Below are positions 44,366 through 58,200 of a stretch of 64,000 nucleotides of DNA, in pieces (the stretch's first letter is position 1; each line of letters opens with the position of its first letter). This DNA is from Miscanthus floridulus (Eukaryota; Streptophyta; Magnoliopsida; Poales; Poaceae), in assembly GCF_019320115.1 (NCBI RefSeq), contig NC_089584.1:108393799-108457798 (forward strand), written 5' to 3'. The translations under genes and the position numbers were made by a program. A model generated the notes under the pieces. That model was not told the origin of the DNA and ran no database searches. It saw only the letters and a program-made list of their open reading frames with translations.

Positions 44366-46844
44366 TGTCGATAGAATATGCTCGGCAGTCCATCGAGGGG
44401 TATCCCGCGATGGTAGATTTGTCAGTGGGGGTGCGCGTAATCAGGAACCGGATCATGACACAAGGCGTAGAGACAGCGATTTAGACAGGTTCGGGTCGTC
44501 TAATCGACGTAATGCCCTACGTCCTGTGTCTTTGGTGTATTGTATTGATCTGTATGTAGATCCAATCTGATAGATCTTATCCGCTAGGAGACCCCTACCT
44601 CTCCTTATATACTCTGGAGGAGGTAGGGTTACAAGTAAAGTAGCCTATTTGGTACTATACAATGTCTTGCGGTGCACGCCGAGCAGCACCGTACACGTCT
44701 TAACCTTGTGGGCTAGGCCACCCCTGGGGGCACAGCCCATGTCTTGGAGGCCATACCCCCCACAGCTAGTCCCCGAGTCTGACAGTAGGTGACATAGTCA
44801 CGTGGTGCTAGGGTCAGAAAGTAGAAAACCAGCCGAACAGGCAGCCAGTCCCCAGGTGTAGCCTCGAGATGAGAACAAGCACATTCACCGTAAGGTGAAG
44901 TGTGCCCACTTAGTCCCTAAGCCTGCTGGAAGATGAAGAATGAATCTTGTAGCAGGGTCAAAGAAGTCTGAAAGCTTGCCGACGTCGTCTAACATGCATG
45001 TATCAAGACCCTAAACCTGCTGCCCAAGATCAGCACCCTGATTCGAATAGCATGGAGCAGCTTAATAGCACACCGATGAGACGCGGCAAGATCCAACCAC
45101 CAAGGGAGCACTGAGGAGTCCCCAGCGTCGCTGGCGATGACCGAGCACTAAGGAGTGAGGAGTCCATGGCGTCGCTGGTGATGTCTGAGCATAGAGGAGC
45201 GAGGAGTCCCTGGCGTCACTGGCAATGACCGAGCACCGAGGAGCGAGGAGTCCTCGGCGTAAGCGACAAGGTTCGAGCACCGAGGAGTCCTTGGCGTAGG
45301 CGACTATGTCCGAGCACCGAGAAGTCCTCAGCGTCGGCGGCGATGTCTGAGCACCGAGGAGTCCTTGGCGTAGGCGGTGAGGTCTGAGCACCGAGGAGTG
45401 CCCGGCGTAGGCGGCGAGGTCTGAGCACCGATGTAGCTGACGACGTCCGTGCGGTGAAGTGTGCCCACTTAGTCCTCGAGCACGAAGAATTCGAGGGCCG
45501 AGAAGTAACCAGCGTCGCTGGCGATGAAGCACGAGCAACGAACAGTCTGGTCGACTGGTCAGTGGCGAAGTGAACATTGAGTAGAAACGACCAGTGAATA
45601 GTCTGATCAACTAGTCGGCAACAGAGTCCATGAACCAAGCGGTTCGACCAGTTGATCGGTGGAGAAGTCCAAGCACTAGGTTGTTCGATCACCTGGATGA
45701 TGATCCTACAATACAAATATGTAGAATGGGTAGTACATGATGTAAAAATATATGAACTCCGGAGAAAAATCAGCAATGGTGATGAAACGACGTATGTAGT
45801 TCGGCGATCAGTTGGTGTGAAAATATATTTATATTTAATATAAATCACCCAAACAGTTAGTATGTAGCTGAGTCTCTAGCCCTAGCTAGCCCATAGTCCA
45901 TAACGTCGAGCGTGGAGCCCGTGCACGTGTAGGAGGAACAGGCGTGACCAAGGAGCCGCTGCCGACCACCCATAATGCAGAGCGCGGAGCCCATAGCATG
46001 TGTAGGGAGGAGCCAGAGACAGGGCTATCTCTGGAGGCGTCCGAGCATCAACACGACTGTTTGGGGGTTTAGAAAATCGTTTGGAGAGAAAATATGGAGA
46101 AAATAGTTCAGAGAAACATTATGGCGATATACGGAGATTGGAGAATATTTAGGAAAATATTAAAGGGTGACTTAGCTTTGGATAGAACGTCTGGTCGACG
46201 ACGTATGGCGTTATCTGGTCGGCGTTGACAGTGAGCACCTAGCGGGAGGTGAGTTGTTGGTGAAGGCGACCTCGGAGGTGGTTCTGAGATCGGATCTGCT
46301 ATCGCGGGGGCTAACGTAGCTAGCGATGAATCGTCGTCGTGGACCGGCATGGATCTTCACGAGATTGATGACAAGAACGCACTGTTGATTTGAGGTCCAT
46401 CTGGCTCACCATGGATCAAGCGCACACCCCTACCTGGTGTGCCAACTGTCGATAGAAGATGCTCGGCAGTCCACCGAGGGGTATCCTGCAATGGTAGTTT
46501 TGTCGGTGAGGGTGGGCATAATCAGGAACCGGATGGTGACACAAGGCGCAGAGATAGTGATTTAGACAGGTTCGGGCCGTCTGATCGACGTAATACCCTA
46601 CGTCCTATGTCTTTGGTGTATTATATTGATCTGTATATAGATCCAATATGATAGATCCTATCCGCTAGGGGACCCCTACCTCTCCTTATATACTCTAGAG
46701 GAGGTAGGGTTACAAGTAAAGTAGCCTATTTGGTACTATACAATGTCTTGCGGTACACACCGAGCAGCGCTATGCATGCCTTAACCTTGTGGGCCGGGCC
46801 ACCCCTGGGGGCGCAGCCCATGTCTTGGGGGCCATACCCCCATA
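44366..46844 (-). mobile_element. Non-autonomous LTR retrotransposon
   Basis: Two LTRs of about 400 bp (44366-44764 and 46447-46844) begin TGTCGATAGAA and end CCCCCACA / CCCCCATA in plus-strand terms. GGGCC flanks both sides (44361-44365 and 46845-46849). Beside the right LTR the minus strand reads TTGGCACACCAGGTAGGGG, a likely primer-binding site; beside the left LTR it reads CTCGGGGACTAGC, a purine-rich tract, so the element runs on the minus strand. Each LTR holds a TATATAAGG promoter word. The 1.7 kb interior has no gag or pol. Internal frames are repeat-derived. It resembles LARD/Dasheng-like elements mobilised by Gypsy partners; that link is inferred. Confidence 0.85.
45100..45432. repeat. 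Tandem repeat array inside the LTR element
   Basis: About seven diverged units of roughly 40-50 bp share the words GAGCACCGAGGAGTCC and TGGCGTAGGCGGC. The array makes up much of the interior and creates long but meaningless open frames on the minus strand. Confidence 0.8.
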
Positions 46845-46849
46845 GGGCC

Positions 46850-48105
46850 CTAACATGTTCGTACCAATGCACTGCATAGCCATCCAAGCGTGCATGCGCA
46901 CCATATTTAGGTTGGACCCCACTCCCATTGATGAGGTCCTTGCACCTGCTGGTGGTAGAGGTGCCCATGCCTCATCCAAGCCTCTAGCTCTTGCCTATAT
47001 AAGCATGTGGTCTGCCACCCAGTGCTTCATCGCTTTCTGCCATTGCTTGTAAGTGCCCTCCTTGTAGTTCATATAATTCACCCCTACAGTAGCTTGTGTT
47101 GTTGTTCCTAGCCTTTGTTACACTAAAACCACCAGCATAGATACCGTGGTATTTCTCAGGCATGGATAATGGCATAACCAGCACAGACTGCCTAGGAAGC
47201 ACGACATAGTAGGTCTGTGCTATGAACCTATTGTAATGAAAGATTCTGTAAAATTAACGCCTAACTATGAACGTAGCGAGTGGCTGGACAAAGCTTTGAA
47301 TTTGATGTCACTTAGTTAGCATGTGCATATGAACGTAATAGGCACACTTTGTGCATATACACGTGTTCTGATCATGTCCGACCAAATTGTTCCACTGTGC
47401 CTATATGTGTTTAGCGCATGATCTCGATCCTCGGAAGTGGCGCCTGCAGCCTTGCTTATGCCCTTGCTACTATACATTTGGCTTCCTGTTCTCTTATTTT
47501 CTTTTCCTTTTGTTTGCATCGGTCCTCTCCTCTCCTAACCTTCATCTCGTCATTATGTAATTTTTGTGGTGCTCCGAACGATGTGTACAGACACACATTG
47601 ATGGCACATGGAAGGAGCTTCCTCTAGCCGACCAAGGAAGAGGTAGCGTGGGGAGAGTGCAGCTTCAGTTTCAAGTGTTTGATTGTTTATCGTTCCCCTT
47701 TCATTTACGCTGGTCCTAGCCCTAATTAGGCATTCCTCGCTCTGGTTGTCTTCCCTGCACTCCGCCTCTAGCTATAGTTGAGGGGACAGCATGTGAAAGG
47801 CAGCAACGTCTGAGCTCTAAAAGACAGCTAAAGAAAAAAGGTTAGTTGTGTACCTTCTTGTTTGTATAGGTGTGTGTGCGTAGGTGTTGCATTGCTTTCC
47901 CCTTATGTTAACGTGCAAGTTTTGATTCCATACGCATGAAATTGTAGTGGGCCTCAGCAAAAAGAAGGTGCCAATATATGGCCTACAAATCTACGATTAC
48001 CCAACAAACATATGCACTAGGTGGTGATAAAATAGATTCCTAGGTTGTTTGATGGCTTGTGCCTTTTGCAGATTGCCTTTCCACTGAAACTTCATATTAC
48101 AGGCC
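46850..48105. other. Upstream region of the Helitron gene
   Basis: Sequence continuing the 44 kb repeat past the LTR element, with a TATATAA at 46996-47002. The word GACACACATTGATGGCACAT, near 47590, is matched at about 60980 and 62810 in the tandem units. It probably includes the Helitron 5' region, but a TC terminus could not be fixed. Confidence 0.5.
46996..47002 (+). promoter_or_regulatory. Candidate TATA box upstream of the Helitron genes
   Basis: TATATAA lies about 1.1 kb before the first recognisable Rep-helicase coding sequence and has no nearer competitor. Weak evidence. Confidence 0.3.
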
Positions 48106-48112
48106 TCCAGCA

Positions 48113-51100
48113 CATGAGTGCCAGCACTATGGTGCGTAGTTTTGGTACCAAGAGCGTGTGAAAAGGTCATATCCAGGTGATGCGGCCACTATTCGTTTCC
48201 ATCTCTGCTGCAAGGGAGGCAAGGTCAGTTTGCCTTTCCAAAAAGACCCTCCTCCATTCCTAGATGGGCTGTTGAATCCAAATGGTGGTGTTCTTTCCAA
48301 ATATTTTATTAAATCTGTTCGGTCATACAATTCTATGTTTGCTTTCACATCGCTTGGTGCTAAGATTGACATAGGTGTAAACAAGGGGCCTAGTCCATAT
48401 GTGTTTAAGATTAATGGTCAGGTCCACCATAGAATTGGATCTTTGCTGCCGAATGAGGGTGCGTCCCTAGTTTATGCATAGCTCTATATTTTTACACTGA
48501 AAATGAAGTTCAAAATCGAATAGCGATTTTTGATAGGCATAGGGAGTTTGACGATGGCAACCAGGTTGACAAACAGATAGTTGAAGGCTTGGTATGAATG
48601 TTTGATGAATCAAATGCACTGGTAAAATCATTTAGGGTAGCTGGGGACTTACTGGTACAGAGCCAGTGTTAGCCGTTACGCCTTAGGCTATTACATGATA
48701 GGTCCAAGAACGTGCCCCAATATAGTGCGCCGGTAGGGCCTGAGATAGTTGCTTTGATAGCTGGGGACTTTTCTGAGGAAAAAGAGCACAAATATAATTA
48801 TTCAGGCTAGGGGTGGTGGCCTTAAACGAATTAGCAACCTACATGCAAACTATATGGCATTACAGTACCCGGTTTTGTTCCCTAATGGGGACCAGGGCTT
48901 CAAAATAGGAATTAGGTACAAAAGGTCAGCGTCCTTGAGGGTTGGAGCTAGAGGTGAGGTCACAATGCTTGAGTACTATGCTTATAGATTACAACAACGT
49001 AGATGTGAGGCAACCACATTGATACATGGCGATCGATTATACTAGCAATATATTGTTGATGCCTTCGCATCCGTGGAGGAGAATAGGCTTAGGTTTATAG
49101 TTAGAAATAATAAGAACCTGAGGTCAGAGGTGTACAAGGGCCTCGAGGATGCACTTCGCAAGGGTGATGTTGATGGCAGTGGCATTGGTAAGAAGGTTAT
49201 TTTGCCTGCTAGCTTTACAGGGAGCAAACAGTATATGGTTCAGAATTACCAGGATGCAATGGCCATCTGCCAATCATATGGGCCTCCAGATATGTTTATT
49301 ACTTTTAAATGTAATCCAAAGTGGCAGGAAATAGCTGATGCCCTTACATTTGTTCCAGGGCAAAGGCCTGACGCTAGACTTGATATAGTTAGTCGAGTCT
49401 TCAAGCTAAAGGTGGTCGAGCTTGTTTCTGGGTTGAAGAAAGGAACTTATTTTGGGAAGGCACATGCAAGTATAGCTAGCAATTCCCACCCTCCATCACT
49501 ATGTTTCTTATTTGGAAAATAGGCTTCACTAGGCATGTAGTGGTTGCTTACTGCACAATGGATTTACCAGGGCAAACCATTTGGGTAGCTGATTTGTCTA
49601 AGTGTGGTCCCATATGTTATTCCTTGACATCTAGTTAGGGACGTACATGCTAACAGTGCCCATGGAATGACTTATTTGGTTGTCTGCCATCTTTCTAATC
49701 CTGGTAACACCATTTCCTATTTCAGTACTCTACACCATCGAGTTCCAAAAGCGTGGCCTACCCCATGTTCATATTCTGGTTTGGCTTGAAGGTAACACTA
49801 AAGACCCTCGTCCTTCTTTTATTGACTCAATAATATGTGCAGAGATACCGGATAGGTCATCTAACCCACTAGGTTATAGTCTTGTCGATGAATTCATGGT
49901 GCATGGCCCTTGTGGTCAGCTGAATCAGAATTGCCTGTGCATGAAAAACAACAAGTGCTCCAAGTTCTTCCCAAAGGGCACTCAACCAAACACAATTGTT
50001 GGTGAGGATGGCTTTGTGCAGTATAGGCGCCGTCCTGACACAAGGCACTTTTGTCGAGCGATATGGTGTTAAACTTGATAACAAATGGGTTGTCCCATAC
50101 AATATGACATTGTTAAAAAGATTTAGAGCACATATAAATGCTGAATGGTGTAATAAAACACATCTTATAAAGTACCTATTTAAATATATTATAAAAGGGC
50201 CGGACTGTGCTAGGGCTGTCATTGAAACGTGTGCACCTGACGTTACTGGGGACAATTTGTAGGTTGAGGTTGGTAGTAGCTGCCTTAGTGCCCAGCCATT
50301 AGATTCCCAAAGGCAGCCTGAGGATGTGGATGAGGTCCATGAGTACATCGATTGCCGCTATGTATCTTCGCATGAAGTTGGCGCTTGTTTGAATTTGATA
50401 TTCACTATAGGACCCCTACGGTGGAAAGGCTAGCTGTGCACCTTCCTATCATGAATAACGTTGTGTACCAAGCTAACCAACCCTTGTCTGCTATTGTACA
50501 TGACCATCGTTACATGCAGACAACCCTCACTGAATGGTTTTCTGCTAATAGGAAGTTCCCATGCAATCGAGAGTTAATGTATATAGAATTCCCAACAAAG
50601 TGGGTGTGGAATAAAAAGTACAAGTAATGGCGCCCACGCAAGGGGCCTATAAAAATTGGTAGGGCTATATATATCAATCCTAGTTGTGGTGAGTTGTATT
50701 ACCTTCGTATGCTCCTCAACGTTGCCAAGGGTGCTACTTTGTACGCAGACCTCCGAACGATTAGTGGTGTCCTATATCCAACATTTAAGGATGCGTGCCA
50801 ATCTATGGGTCTTCTTGGCAATGATAGTGAGTGGCATGAGGCCCTTAGGGAAGCATCTATGTGGGGATCAGCTGCTCAGATGTAGCAACTTCTTGTTACT
50901 ATAGTCCTTTTTGCTCTGTTTATGACACATCCTCCCTCTTCAATGAATTCTATGAATATTTTACTAACGATATACTTTACAACATAAAAAGGATGGTGCA
51001 ACTGCCTACCTATAATGTTCCTAAGGATCACCTAAAAAACTATGTTTTGCTTGAACTGGATAGATTGTTTGTCAAAAATGGTGGTTTAATGACTGATTAT

Positions 51101-52683
51101 GGTTTACCAGAGCCTAATCGAACCATGCGTAGTAAAGTTACAAATAGGCTTCTAGCTGAGGAACTAGCCTATGACTATGAGGACCTCATGTGAATCCATG
51201 GTACCCTCATTGGTCAGCTGAACCTTGAACAAAAAAATGTTTATGATGTTGTCACATAGTCCGTCTATGGGAAGTCAGGCCAGTGTTTTTTGTGTGTATG
51301 GATGCGGTGGCACCAACAAGACATTCCTTTGGAATGCAATTATTTCATGCTTGCAATCCGAGAGGCTTATCGTCCTCGTTGTGGCCTCATCTAGAGTTGC
51401 TTCCCTATTACTACCTGGAGGCTGTACTGCGCATTCCCAATTTAAAATTCCTATAGTTATTGACGAGTCGTCCGTGTGCAATATTAAGAGGGGAACTTTT
51501 CTTGCTGACTTAATAGCGCATAGCTCTTTGATCATATGGGATGAGGTGCCTATGACCCATCGACATTGCTTCAAATCTTTAGATCATAGCATGCATGACA
51601 TTCTTGGGGAGACAGACTCTTTGTGCTTTAATAGCTTGTTTGGTGGTAAGACCATGGTGCTCGACGGAGATTTCTGCCAAGTATTGCCTATGGTCGAGGG
51701 CGGCAACAGGTTAGACACCATTGATGCATCCATAACTAATTCTTATCTGTGGAAACATGTTAAGATTCTAAAGCTAACAATCAATATGCGCTTACTTGGG
51801 ATGTCTTGTAGTGGTTTGCCAACTGATCAGGTGAGAGCATTTAATGATTGGGTGTTGAGTATTGGGGATGGCACTGCTGCTGGTAGTAATCATACTGATG
51901 ATGGAGACTCTGAGCTGGTTGAGATACCTCATGACATCTTGGTTCCAAAACTTGGACCCCTATTAATAATATCATAAGATCTACCTATCCCAACTTAGAC
52001 ACATTCTACTCAGACCCAAACTACCTAAGGGAATGGGCTATCATTGCTCCAAAAATGATACCATCAATGAGATTAATAACCACGTCCTTTCTTTAATCCC
52101 AGGACATGAAAAGGTATACCTTAGTTCTGATTCTTTGGTTGAAACCTCCAAGGACCATGGTAACGTAGACCTACTTTACCCTATTGAATTCCTAAACTCC
52201 CTATAGTTCAAGGGCATTCCTTCTCATAAACTTATGCTTAAGGTTGGCTCGCCCGTAATGTTGCTGCGCAATTTAAACCAGAGTGCTGGCCTTTGCAATG
52301 GTACACGTCTTATAATAACCCAGTTAGGTGACCGCGTGTTGGAAGCTCAGATAATAACTGGCTTTCACATTGGCGACAAAGTTCTCCTTCCTAGACTTTC
52401 GTTGCATGTGTCAAGCACTAAATGGCCATTTGTTCTTAGCAGACGCCAATTTCTAGTAAGATTGTGCTATGCAATGACTATAAATAAGAGCCAAGGACAA
52501 ACTTTGCATAGCGTTGGCCTATACCTACCGTGCCTAGTTTTTTCTCATGGCCGGTTGTATGTTGCTATATCACGTGTTACATCTAGAGATGGACTACGTG
52601 TTTTGATTGACGACGGCACAGACCTGGCCTCTAACCTTACTGAAAATGTTGTTTACAAAGAAGTCCTTCGGATGCTCTGGTAA
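48113..52683 (+). pseudogene. Helitron Rep-helicase (Rep + Pif1-type helicase), decayed
   Basis: Pieces in several frames follow the order of a plant Helitron RepHel. The N-terminal region has CQHYGA, a stop at 48137-48139, then FWYQERVK, LCCKGGKVSLPF and YNSMFAFTSLGAKID. A middle part (48854-49522) contains ALQYPVLFPNGDQGF and QNYQDAMAICQSYGPPD. The Rep nuclease core has the HUH motif in RGLPHVHILVWL (about 49753-49790) and the two-tyrosine motif KYLFKYIIKGPD (about 50170-50206). The Pif1 helicase follows: Walker A YGCGGTNKTFLW, Walker B LIIWDEVPM, LDGDFCQVLPMV, and a C-terminal [12 protein letters not shown] (about 52470). Rep nicks and joins DNA for rolling-circle transposition, and the helicase unwinds. 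Many stops and frame changes, plus Asn for Gly in Walker A, show it is dead. Confidence 0.9.
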
Positions 52684-52848
52684 ATTGTTTTTCCCTATAT
52701 ATGTTGGGCCCACACCTTTGCAGGCTATGGTCTCCTATCTTACCTACATTATAGTGCTCTATTTGATACACTTCTTTTTCTTTTGGTGATGGGCCGCCAC
52801 CAGATGGAGTACACCTTGGTATCATAGATTAATCCAACAAGGCACAAT

Positions 52849-54931
52849 TGGACCATCAAGGTTAGAGTTGCTAGGATGTGGAAACTATCTTTGACTCCTA
52901 AGTGGAAGGGTGTAACTGTCATGGAACTTGTTCTGGTTGATGAAGAGGTATGTCCCTTGCTACATGCAGATATATGCTATTTCCCCTTAACTGTGGCCAT
53001 GCAATCTGAGACTCTCTACATCAGGGCGTGGGTATTACCTCTTGCATCAGGAATAAAGACGTTAGCAAATTTGCTGATTCTTTAGTTGAAGGCAGCTCCT
53101 ATATGATTAAAAAATTCCAAGTTAGCAAGCAAGCAAGCAAGTATAGCCCTGTACCGAATCCAGAAACAATCTATTTTACACCATGGACTATCGTAGAGGA
53201 GATACCTATAGAGCTGGCCACCTAGCTTCCCCTCTATGTTTTCAATTTTGTGGACTTTGAGGAATTAACCCATAGACGGAGGAATGGACATGGCCTAGTA
53301 GGTATGCACTGCCCTTACCTTGCCTATTCAGGTTCCCTTTTCCTATTTTTTGTGATTTACTTCACAGGTGACATGGTGTTTGCATTCCCAACAGATGTTA
53401 TCAGACAACTTACAGTCATACATCCCATGGTGCGATCTAGTGGGCTAAATGGTGTGTGCGTGCGGAGGGTGGTGGAGCTACGTGATCTAAGGTTGCTTCC
53501 GTGGTAGTTTTTGAGTATTCTGGTTAGCATAAACTTATTCTGATTATGCTTGCAGCGATCGTCTCTTACAAATTACATTGTGGGGTGAGCATGCAACCTC
53601 ATTTGAAGACCAGATCCTTATTGAAACCATTGATAAAGATGAACCCATTGTGATGGTTTTTGCTAGGGTGCAAGTGAAGCAGTACTTAGGTGCATGCTAT
53701 TTATCGTATCATTTCCATGTATCCTCTTCATTACACCCAGTTCCTGATATAACCTATCCAGCCCACTGCCAACATAGGTGCCACAACACGTCACATGTGC
53801 GAGCGGTGATGGCACTAAATGGTACATGAACATTGACCTTCTAGAAATGAACACTTTTTGTGTTGGGTAATACAATTCCCCTGCTGTTCAGCCTTTACCG
53901 ATTTGTAGGTTGTGTAAATGGCTGTTGTCCTTGTCCTTAGTTTATAGGGAAGAGGCTCTGAAGTTGTGTTCCTGCCCGGTGATGATGATGTAGAGGCAGG
54001 TGTTGTTGATGAAGCAGGCGCCAATAGGAAAACTATTGCCGAGCTCCTAGCATTAGATCCCCGTGACAGCAATGTATTGCCTCCTTCATAGCAATTACCT
54101 ATATGCACTACTCAGGTCAGGTTGCTGAAATTTGGTCTGCCCTTCCATGTAGGGTGTTCGTTTCACCTACAACACAGTCATAAGAGAAATAGACGTTTCC
54201 AATGGTTGGTGGTATAAAGGTTGCAATACATGCAAGCGGGGGCTGAAGGCTACTTTCGATGGCTTTGAATGCACTAACTGCGATGAGGGTAAACTAGTGG
54301 TTATTCCCAGGTAATCCTTGCTTTAAACGCTACTATCCCTCCCTAGCAGACAAAGGTAGCTAGCTTGTTCCTGATGTGTCTTCTTCTTTCCCACCCAAGC
54401 TATAAGCTAAGTGTGATCATCGAGGATACCACTGGCCGTGTGAAAATATTTCTCTTTGGAGGAGTAGCTGAACGGGTTGTTCGGCGAGCTGCCGCTGAGC
54501 TTGTTGAAGAAAGCTCATCCAATCAGATTTTGCTGCCTGCACCCCTTCGTGGCCTTGTTGGTCGAAAGTATGTCTTCCAGGTGGTTATCAGTGAGCAAAC
54601 CTTTAGGACTGGGTAGCTCTGCTTCCAAGCTAGGAGGGTGCTCCCCGATCCAATGGCTACTGAGGCTCATGGTCCTACCGGACGTTCATCGCATGATCCT
54701 AGGGATCCCAAAGCTATGAACAAGATTGGGACATCAAGTGTTGCCTCTGGAAAAGATGACCAGGCACATGTTCTTGTCATTCCTGAGGTTCCTAACAATG
54801 CAGATGGTGGCTCGACCCCTCCTCCTACCCCTACCGTAATGGCTAATACCAAAACCTCATCCAGTAAGGGGAAGGAGGTACCCTCTGATGTCCATGAGGA
54901 GCATGGGTATGTACCTTTGTGTACTAAGTAA
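52849..54931 (+). CDS. RPA70-like single-strand DNA-binding protein of the Helitron
   Basis: Plant Helitrons usually carry a gene related to the large subunit of replication protein A, and this follows the helicase on the same strand. OB-fold-like segments read in order: RVARMWKLSLTPKWKG, then across a GT-AG intron (about 52948-53022) into GVGITSCIRNKDVSKFAD; then TPWTIVEEIPIELAT; then GDMVFAFPTDVIRQL, joined near 53555 to DRLLQITLWGEHATSFEDQ; and a C-terminal part with a zinc-ribbon pattern, CNTCKRG and CTNCDEG (about 54222-54284), leading into KLSVIIEDTTGRVKIFLFGG. At least one stop (53223-53225, after ELAT) and uncertain joins mean it may also be broken, but it is clearly better preserved than the helicase. 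It would coat displaced single strands during transposition. Confidence 0.75.
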
Positions 54932-55261
54932 TCTAAATCATTTGCCATACCCATGTAGTGCATTCTTCACTCCCCTCGAAATTAGTTTAAAAGGTATTAC
55001 ATTAGGTTCCAACATTGAACGTTAAGTGTGGCTATGGTCACCTTCCCGGGTGAAGTACGGACCATGAATGGGTGATTTGCTTATATAGTTTTTTTGCAGA
55101 ACTATTCTAGACATGAGACCGAGGTCTGCTCATAGGGATCTATTCCCTGCAAAGAAAGCTAGAGCAAGGTAGCTTATTCATTCTTATTCTATTTTATTGT
55201 TTGGTTCCATCAGTTGGGTGACAAAATATTTCTAATTTGCAGCGATGAGTAGGCCTACGTC
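54932..55261. other. 3' part of the Helitron, no recognised gene
   Basis: A short RPA tail remnant may continue here (about 55100-55250, with intron-like spacing) up to the solo LTR. No Helitron CTRR end with hairpin was found before the insertion. Confidence 0.45.
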
Positions 55262-55266
55262 CTTGG

Positions 55267-58200
55267 TGTGGTAGAACCGCCTAATCTAATGCCTCACAGG
55301 AGTGCTTGTCTTCTATTAGACACTAAGCACTCGAAGGAGAATACTAAATTACTCGGTTCCGTCGGGCACACCCCAGGGGAGAACCCAAAAATCCACATTT
55401 TCGCCATCAGGACACAAATGAGAGAATAAAGCTTACATCCTTCTTAACCATTTTTACATCACTTTACATGTACATCAGAGTATAATATTTATTATTATAA
55501 CAGCGGAATGTAATCATATTATCAGAATTATGAACACTGTAAATTAACAGCGGAATATAAACATGTGATCAGAATTACAACGGAAATAAATAGCTAATCA
55601 TGACATAATGAAGTATTGATATATAAACTATGACAATAGATTATGAAACTTTTATTTATAAAAGCATTTGGTGAGGGTTATAAATAACAACTACGATCGC
55701 AGCGTAAAGGAATCCCCACTGAGCCCACCAGGAGGTATCCACACACAAGGGTCAGCTCTAGCATCCACCTATCAATTGCAACAGGGGGAATAAAACCCTA
55801 AGTACTCAATTGTACTCAGCAAGACTTACCCGATAGGAGAAAAGAAAAGACTCTAAGGATATACAAGGCTATCTGTCTTGTGGATTTATTGCATTTGCTA
55901 GAAGCATTACTAAAAGTGTGTCCTTATATTCAATTTTTATTAAGAGCCGCATTGGTTCATTAACTAACCATTCTATGTAAGCACATGTGCTACTTTCAAG
56001 CAGGTGGTAAACAATTAGATTTCCTTTTTCCTTCTTCCATTCTTTAGTTCTTACTACGATGCTAAACCATAGACAAGCCGTACCGGATAGCCCGACGATT
56101 CGTGAATCAATGCCCCCAGCTGGGTACCCCGAAAACACACGCCCCGCTTGTACCCAAGGCATAAGCAGGACCAACCCATCACTCTCCTATCCTGGGTGTC
56201 TAGGTCCCCATCCAAACTAGGACTCTAAGCCCCTGCCCCTGAGTCTCGGACTCAGTGCGGTGCAAGGACCTCCTCTACCAAAATAAAACCCTAATAGTCG
56301 GTTCGGAAAGAGCCAGATCCATGACAAGAGAGCAACAAGTCTTCCAAGCGCCCATACACAAGTATGTGCTTAGGATAATAAGTATGTGACCTTCCTAGAG
56401 CCTTATGCAACGATTGGTCCTTAACCGACCAGATAGGGAAAACAGTGTAACCAAGCTATGCCCCGAGTCATGGCGACACAACCTCTTACACCCACCAATA
56501 CCCAAATCATATCCTGTCCGGTCACCATTTTTCCTTTCTACTATTTATATTTTCCAAGTGATAATAATACAGTAATATATTTCCTATCTCTTGCGAGTGA
56601 TAGGCAATCACTTGACTTCTACCGGAGTCCTATAGCATAGTATTCTACACGATCCTGTCATACTATTAAGACTCATAGGATAAAGATATATATATGTAAG
56701 TGGGTTTCAACCAATACCTTAAAACTTAATGCACAAATATAATTTAAACTGCAGAAAAGTAGGGGTTATGCACCGGGGCTTGCCTGGGTAAGATATATTA
56801 AAAAGTTAGTATCTGCATCTTCAGATCATCCACCATCAGCTGAATAACAAGCCCATTGCATCATCTCCTGGAGAGAATACCATTACACCATCTTTGGATT
56901 CCCAACCATCCTTCAATTGATCCATTGAACCATCATCGTACCTATATGATATGCAATGCGATGCAATGCAAAGATGTAATTAATCAACTATAATCATGAC
57001 TCATAAAATACGACGTACGCCTCTCGAGTTAACGGGCTAGTTCTAACGATGACCGTACTTAGGCTATATATACATGTTGTCAGATAAGGCGTTATTTCCC
57101 AACAATAATTTTAGTTATATAAACCAACGTGTTTCTTTATTTTATTCTATCGATTTAATCATTATTCGAAATAGAGCCTCATTATCTATCTAGCACACTA
57201 ATTATTCTGGAGCTACAAAAATTACAGTGAGTACCTAATACTGCTAGGAACCTACTGTAGAAATTTCGGATCCAACACTATTACCAATTTATCCTAGAAA
57301 CTCCTACAAGTTTGTGTCTTAACGATATTAAGTATCTCAATTTAATTATATAGCTTCCAAGAATATTATCAAACTATGTGAACAAAATACACTATTAGAT
57401 AGATCATGATTTTAGGAACTCAACAAAACTAGTTTCACTATTTTTGAATAGCTACATAATTTTATATTGATTTTACAAATTTATTCCCGAGCTAAATTAG
57501 CTAATCGTTTTAGAAATAAAAAGGCCAACGGCCATCAGCCGGCCTAACGGCCCGTTCGGCCAGGTCCAGCGGCGAGCGGGCGGTGGCCCAGGCGGGCGCA
57601 TGACCAGCGGCCTAGCAACGGCGTTAACCGTGCTGGTGGCCCAGGCGCACAGCGCGCGGCCCAAGCGCCAGCAGCGGCCTAGCTAGGCGGCAGGTGGCGA
57701 CAACAATTTGCTAAACGACCCCTGCATTTTCCCTAATCGCTCCAAGATCCACGAGTACTATTCAAACGAGTCACGTATTTGTAGTAAGGGCCCTGTATAA
57801 ATTTTCATCTTGGATTCTTACCCTTCTTCTTCTTTTGATATAGAGCAGAGGCAGAGGAGCCGACCAACGACGACGCGGGGGGTGCCGGGAAGGCATGACG
57901 GCGACGGTCCACTCGCCGGTGAGCTACACAGGGAGCCCACGTGTCCACACCTAGCCACGGCAAGGCCCAAGCTGTCTCTAGGCAGCCTGCCCACGAGAGC
58001 CATAGAGGCGGGCACACCGACAGTAGCTGCACTAGCCAGGCGAGGTCGGTAGGACAACGCGTGGGGCTACAGCGACGTGCGTGCGGTGGCGCTAGAGGCT
58101 CGGTCCCGTGTGGCGGCGTCGAGAGCTACGTAGCCACGACTTGCGCTTGCGGGAGGCAGGGCGTCGGCAACGAGTCACCGTGGAGCAGCAGCGTGTGGAG

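Noticed and set aside
45216..45848. 210-codon minus-strand frame
   Set aside because: It is generated by the tandem array inside the non-autonomous LTR element.
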